A stretch of DNA of 64,000 nucleotides. It comes from Litorilinea aerophila (GTDB lineage: Bacteria; Chloroflexota; Anaerolineae; Caldilineales; Caldilineaceae). The notes under the pieces were generated by a model that searched no databases, had not been told where the DNA came from, and was given only the letters and a program-made list of their open reading frames with translations. Position numbers and translations under genes: made by a program. The DNA lies in assembly GCF_006569185.2 (NCBI RefSeq), contig NZ_VIGC02000002.1:62001-126000 (forward strand), given 5' to 3'. Shown piece by piece: positions 61,755 to 64,000 of the stretch (within the stretch, counting starts at the first letter, position 1; each line of letters opens with the position of its first letter).

Positions 61755-62753
61755 ATGAACCGCATCGTGCGAACCTGCTACCTGCTGATCCTCATCAGCA
61801 TCCTGTCTCTGGCTGGCTGTGTGGCCCCCCCGCCGCCCACCGCCGACACCGGTGCGTCCACCGGGTCGGAAACGGCGGCAGAAGCCACCACCGACACCGC
61901 CAGCGATACCGTAACCATTGCCGTCGTGACCCCGTACATGGCCAACGCCACCACCAAGTTCGTCATCGACCGCTTTGTGGCCTACGGCCAGGAGCAGGGC
62001 TGGGAGATCTCGGTGACGGACACCAATGCCGACTTCAACGCCCTGGTCAGCCGCATCGAAGACGCGGTCACCCAGGGCGTGGACGCCATCGTCCTGGGGA
62101 TGGGCGACCCGGCCCAGATGACCAAAGGCCTGGAGAGCGCCCAGGCCGCGGGCATTCCCGTCTTTGGCCTGGACGCGGGCACCGGCCCCGGCGTGGTCCT
62201 CAATATCACATCGGATAACGCCCAGTTGGGCCGGGAGACCGCCCGCTACCTGGTGGAGGCGCTGGGGGGCGAGGGCAACGTCATCATGTTCACCCACGAC
62301 CCGCATCCGGGCGTCCGGGCCCGCGCTGTAGCCGCGGCGGAGGTCTTCGAGGAAGCCCCGGGTATCACCGTGCTGGAGAAGAAGCACATCGAGGTGCCCG
62401 GCCCGGTGGACTTTGCCCGCAGCCTGACCCAGGATCTGCTGACCGCCTACCCGGAGCCCGGCTCCATCGCCGGCATCTGGGCCGGGTGGGATGAGCCAGC
62501 CCTGGGCGCGGTCCAGGCCATCGAGGCCGCAGGCCGCACAGAAATTCGGGTAGTGGGCATCGACGGCACCGACTTTGCCAAGGCCGAAATTGCCAAGGGC
62601 GGCCCCTTTGTCGCCACCATCGAGCAGGACTTCGACGCCATGGCCGCCGAGCTGGTTCGCATCATCGCAGACTACCTGGCCGGCAACCCGCCGGAAACGG
62701 ACCTGGTCACCATCCCCGGCCGGCTGATTACCGCCGAGACCCTGGCTGAATAG
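61755..62753 (+). CDS. Sugar ABC substrate-binding lipoprotein
   Basis: The 332-residue product has a lipoprotein signal (LILISILSLAGC, Cys near residue 22), a Thr/Ala/Pro-rich tether and a Periplasmic_binding_4-like domain (about 55-310): TIAVVTPYMANATTKFVIDRF, LVSRIEDAVTQGVDAIVLG, GNVIMFTHDPHPGVRARA and IRVVGIDGTDFAKAEI. It captures a sugar such as xylose or ribose outside the membrane. ATG 61755 is chosen, with AAGGA eight bases upstream. The kinase gene starts 13 bp after the stop, which supports a pentose or other sugar substrate. Confidence 0.93.
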   Translation: MNRIVRTCYLLILISILSLAGCVAPPPPTADTGASTGSETAAEATTDTASDTVTIAVVTPYMANATTKFVIDRFVAYGQEQGWEISVTDTNADFNALVSRIEDAVTQGVDAIVLGMGDPAQMTKGLESAQAAGIPVFGLDAGTGPGVVLNITSDNAQLGRETARYLVEALGGEGNVIMFTHDPHPGVRARAVAAAEVFEEAPGITVLEKKHIEVPGPVDFARSLTQDLLTAYPEPGSIAGIWAGWDEPALGAVQAIEAAGRTEIRVVGIDGTDFAKAEIAKGGPFVATIEQDFDAMAAELVRIIADYLAGNPPETDLVTIPGRLITAETLAE

Positions 62754-62766
62754 CTGAGCCAAAAGC

Positions 62767-64000
62767 ATGCAGACCCTGATCGCCGTTGACGTGGGCACCA
62801 CCGGCGCCAAGGTGGCCCTGGTGAACCAGGACGGCGCTGTCCTGGCCACCGCCTACCGCGATTACCCCACCCTCAGCCGGCCGGACAACGGAGTGGAGCA
62901 GGATCCCGAAGCCTGGTGGCGGGCTGTGTGCCATGCATTGCAGGAAGTGGTCCAGGGTGGCCTCCACCAGGAGGTGGCCGGCATCATGCTCAGCGGGCAG
63001 ATGCAGGACCTCATCCTGCTGGGGCCCGAGGGTGCCCTGGGCCATGCCATCCTCTACTCGGACCAGCGGGCCCAGGTGGAGGCCGACGAACTGGAGGCCC
63101 AGGTGGGAGCCGAGACGCTGATCCAGGTCACCGGCAACGCCCAGGGCGCGGCCAGCCTGCTGGCCAAATGGCGCTGGCTCTGCCGCCACGAGCAGGACCG
63201 GGTGCGGGCCTGTCGCTACCTGCTGCCTGGCGCCCATGACTACATCGCCTGGCGGCTGTGCGGCGTGGCCGCCACCGACTACACCACCGCGGCCACCACG
63301 GGCCTGCTGGCCCTGGCCGCTAACCAGTGGGCCACGCCGCTGCTGGAAGCCGTCCAGCTCCCTGCAGCGCTTTTGCCGCCCCTACGGCCAGCCGGCAGCC
63401 GCCTGGGTCTCCTCCACCAGGCGGCCAGCCAGGCTACCGGCCTGCCCGAGGGAATCCCGGTGTTGCAGGGCGTGGGCGACCTGGGCGCGGCCACCGTGGG
63501 GGCAGGCGCTGGCCGACCCGGACGGGCGTACGCCTACCTGGGTACCAGCGGCTGGGTGGCCTGTTCCGCTACCCAGGCCCAGCCCGATCCAGGGCGCGGG
63601 CTCTTTCTGCTGCGCCATGCGGATCCCCGGGGCTTCATTCAGGTGGCGCCCATGTTAACGGCAGGGGGCAATCTGGCGTGGCTGCGGGGGGTGCTTTCCA
63701 GTGAAGCGCTACTGGACTACGACCAGGTGGTGCGGCTGGCAGAGGCAGCGCCGCCGGGCTGCCGGGGCCTGCTCTACCTCCCCTACCTGGCCGGCGAGCG
63801 TTCGCCCTTCCAGGATCCCAACGCCCGGGCCTGCTTCCTGGGCATCTCCCAGGGGACAGGCCGGCCGGAGCTGGCCCGGGCCGTCCTGGAGGGGACCGCG
63901 CTGGCCTACCGCGCCCTCTGCGACGTGTTGGCCTTGCCGGCAGGCGCGCCCCTCTCCCTGGTGGGTGGCGGCGCCCAGTCGCCTCTGTGGTGCCAGATCC
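62767..64000 (+). CDS. FGGY-family sugar kinase, cut by the window end (xylulokinase-like)
   Basis: The frame opens at ATG 62767 and stays open to the last base, giving at least 411 residues of a protein normally about 480-520 long. LIAVDVGTTGAKVALV is the N-terminal phosphate loop; LSGQMQDLILL, GAHDYIAWRLCG and TDYTTAATTGLL follow. QGVGDLGAATVGAG contains the catalytic Asp, YLPYLAGERSPF the sugar-kinase signature region, and LVGGGAQSPLWCQI the adenine-binding region. SGQMQ and GERSPF resemble xylulokinases more than glycerol kinases. It probably phosphorylates the sugar brought in by the preceding transporter. No promoter separates them. Confidence 0.92.
   Translation, partial: MQTLIAVDVGTTGAKVALVNQDGAVLATAYRDYPTLSRPDNGVEQDPEAWWRAVCHALQEVVQGGLHQEVAGIMLSGQMQDLILLGPEGALGHAILYSDQRAQVEADELEAQVGAETLIQVTGNAQGAASLLAKWRWLCRHEQDRVRACRYLLPGAHDYIAWRLCGVAATDYTTAATTGLLALAANQWATPLLEAVQLPAALLPPLRPAGSRLGLLHQAASQATGLPEGIPVLQGVGDLGAATVGAGAGRPGRAYAYLGTSGWVACSATQAQPDPGRGLFLLRHADPRGFIQVAPMLTAGGNLAWLRGVLSSEALLDYDQVVRLAEAAPPGCRGLLYLPYLAGERSPFQDPNARACFLGISQGTGRPELARAVLEGTALAYRALCDVLALPAGAPLSLVGGGAQSPLWCQI

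Overview
The window is about 64 kb of high-GC DNA, densely coding on both strands, with ATG, GTG and TTG starts and purine-rich Shine-Dalgarno sequences. Several features point to the phylum Chloroflexota, probably a Caldilinea/Litorilinea-type filament: an FMN-riboswitch riboflavin ABC transporter of the RibXY type known from Chloroflexus, a LysW-like zinc protein, extracellular proteins ending in a short (Y/F)LPxx motif, and many PAS/GAF kinases. The assignment is inferred from gene content; there is no rRNA in the window.

Layout. 1-3.3 kb: a minus-strand metabolic group (creatininase-family amidohydrolase, zinc-type alcohol dehydrogenase, nitroreductase, BON-domain protein). 3.6-5.1 kb: a complete 1,458-bp insertion sequence with 22-bp inverted repeats, a 9-bp target duplication and a transposase split by a frameshift. 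5.2-8.9 kb: M32 carboxypeptidase convergent with ychF and a ROK kinase. 9.0-13.6 kb: a heterodimeric ABC exporter of the BmrCD/TM287-288 type, preceded by a long leader with a small ORF, a possible antiterminator and two intrinsic terminators. 14.3-19.4 kb: two secreted repeat-rich proteins (SGNH-like hydrolase with PKD domain; M23 peptidase fused to a barrel-like domain and a duplicated unknown module). 19.4-24.8 kb: minus-strand envelope genes (alpha/beta hydrolase, LCP protein, PP2C-like/beta-propeller membrane protein). 25-28 kb: LysW-like acidic protein, YigZ/IMPACT protein and a sensor kinase.

28.4-41.7 kb is a plus-strand cluster for surface glycan synthesis: two glycosyltransferases, flippase, pyruvyl transferase, a large polytopic protein and an anchored protein with four sandwich-like domains. 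A complete partner-switching module (STAS, receiver-PP2C phosphatase, RsbW-like kinase, second STAS) sits between the glycosyltransferases and the flippase, so glycan output may be tied to serine phosphorylation signalling. 41.8-49.0 kb holds regulators (OmpR-type regulator, recX, NarL-type regulator, and a 1,604-residue hybrid kinase). 49.5-53.3 kb: a Wzz-like coiled-coil protein, a Yip1 membrane protein and an anchored alpha/beta hydrolase.

53.3-56.6 kb is a riboflavin-type ABC operon behind an FMN riboswitch, followed by gltX and tRNA-Gln(CUG). 59.0-64.0 kb is a sugar ABC operon (ATPase, permease, binding lipoprotein) followed by an FGGY sugar kinase that runs off the window end.

Non-coding structure is rich: a MITE-like palindromic repeat family (three full copies and one degenerate), a second dispersed repeat pair, five intergenic tandem arrays with 13-14-bp units, and several long perfect hairpins. 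The most interesting candidate is the attenuator-like leader of the ABC exporter.
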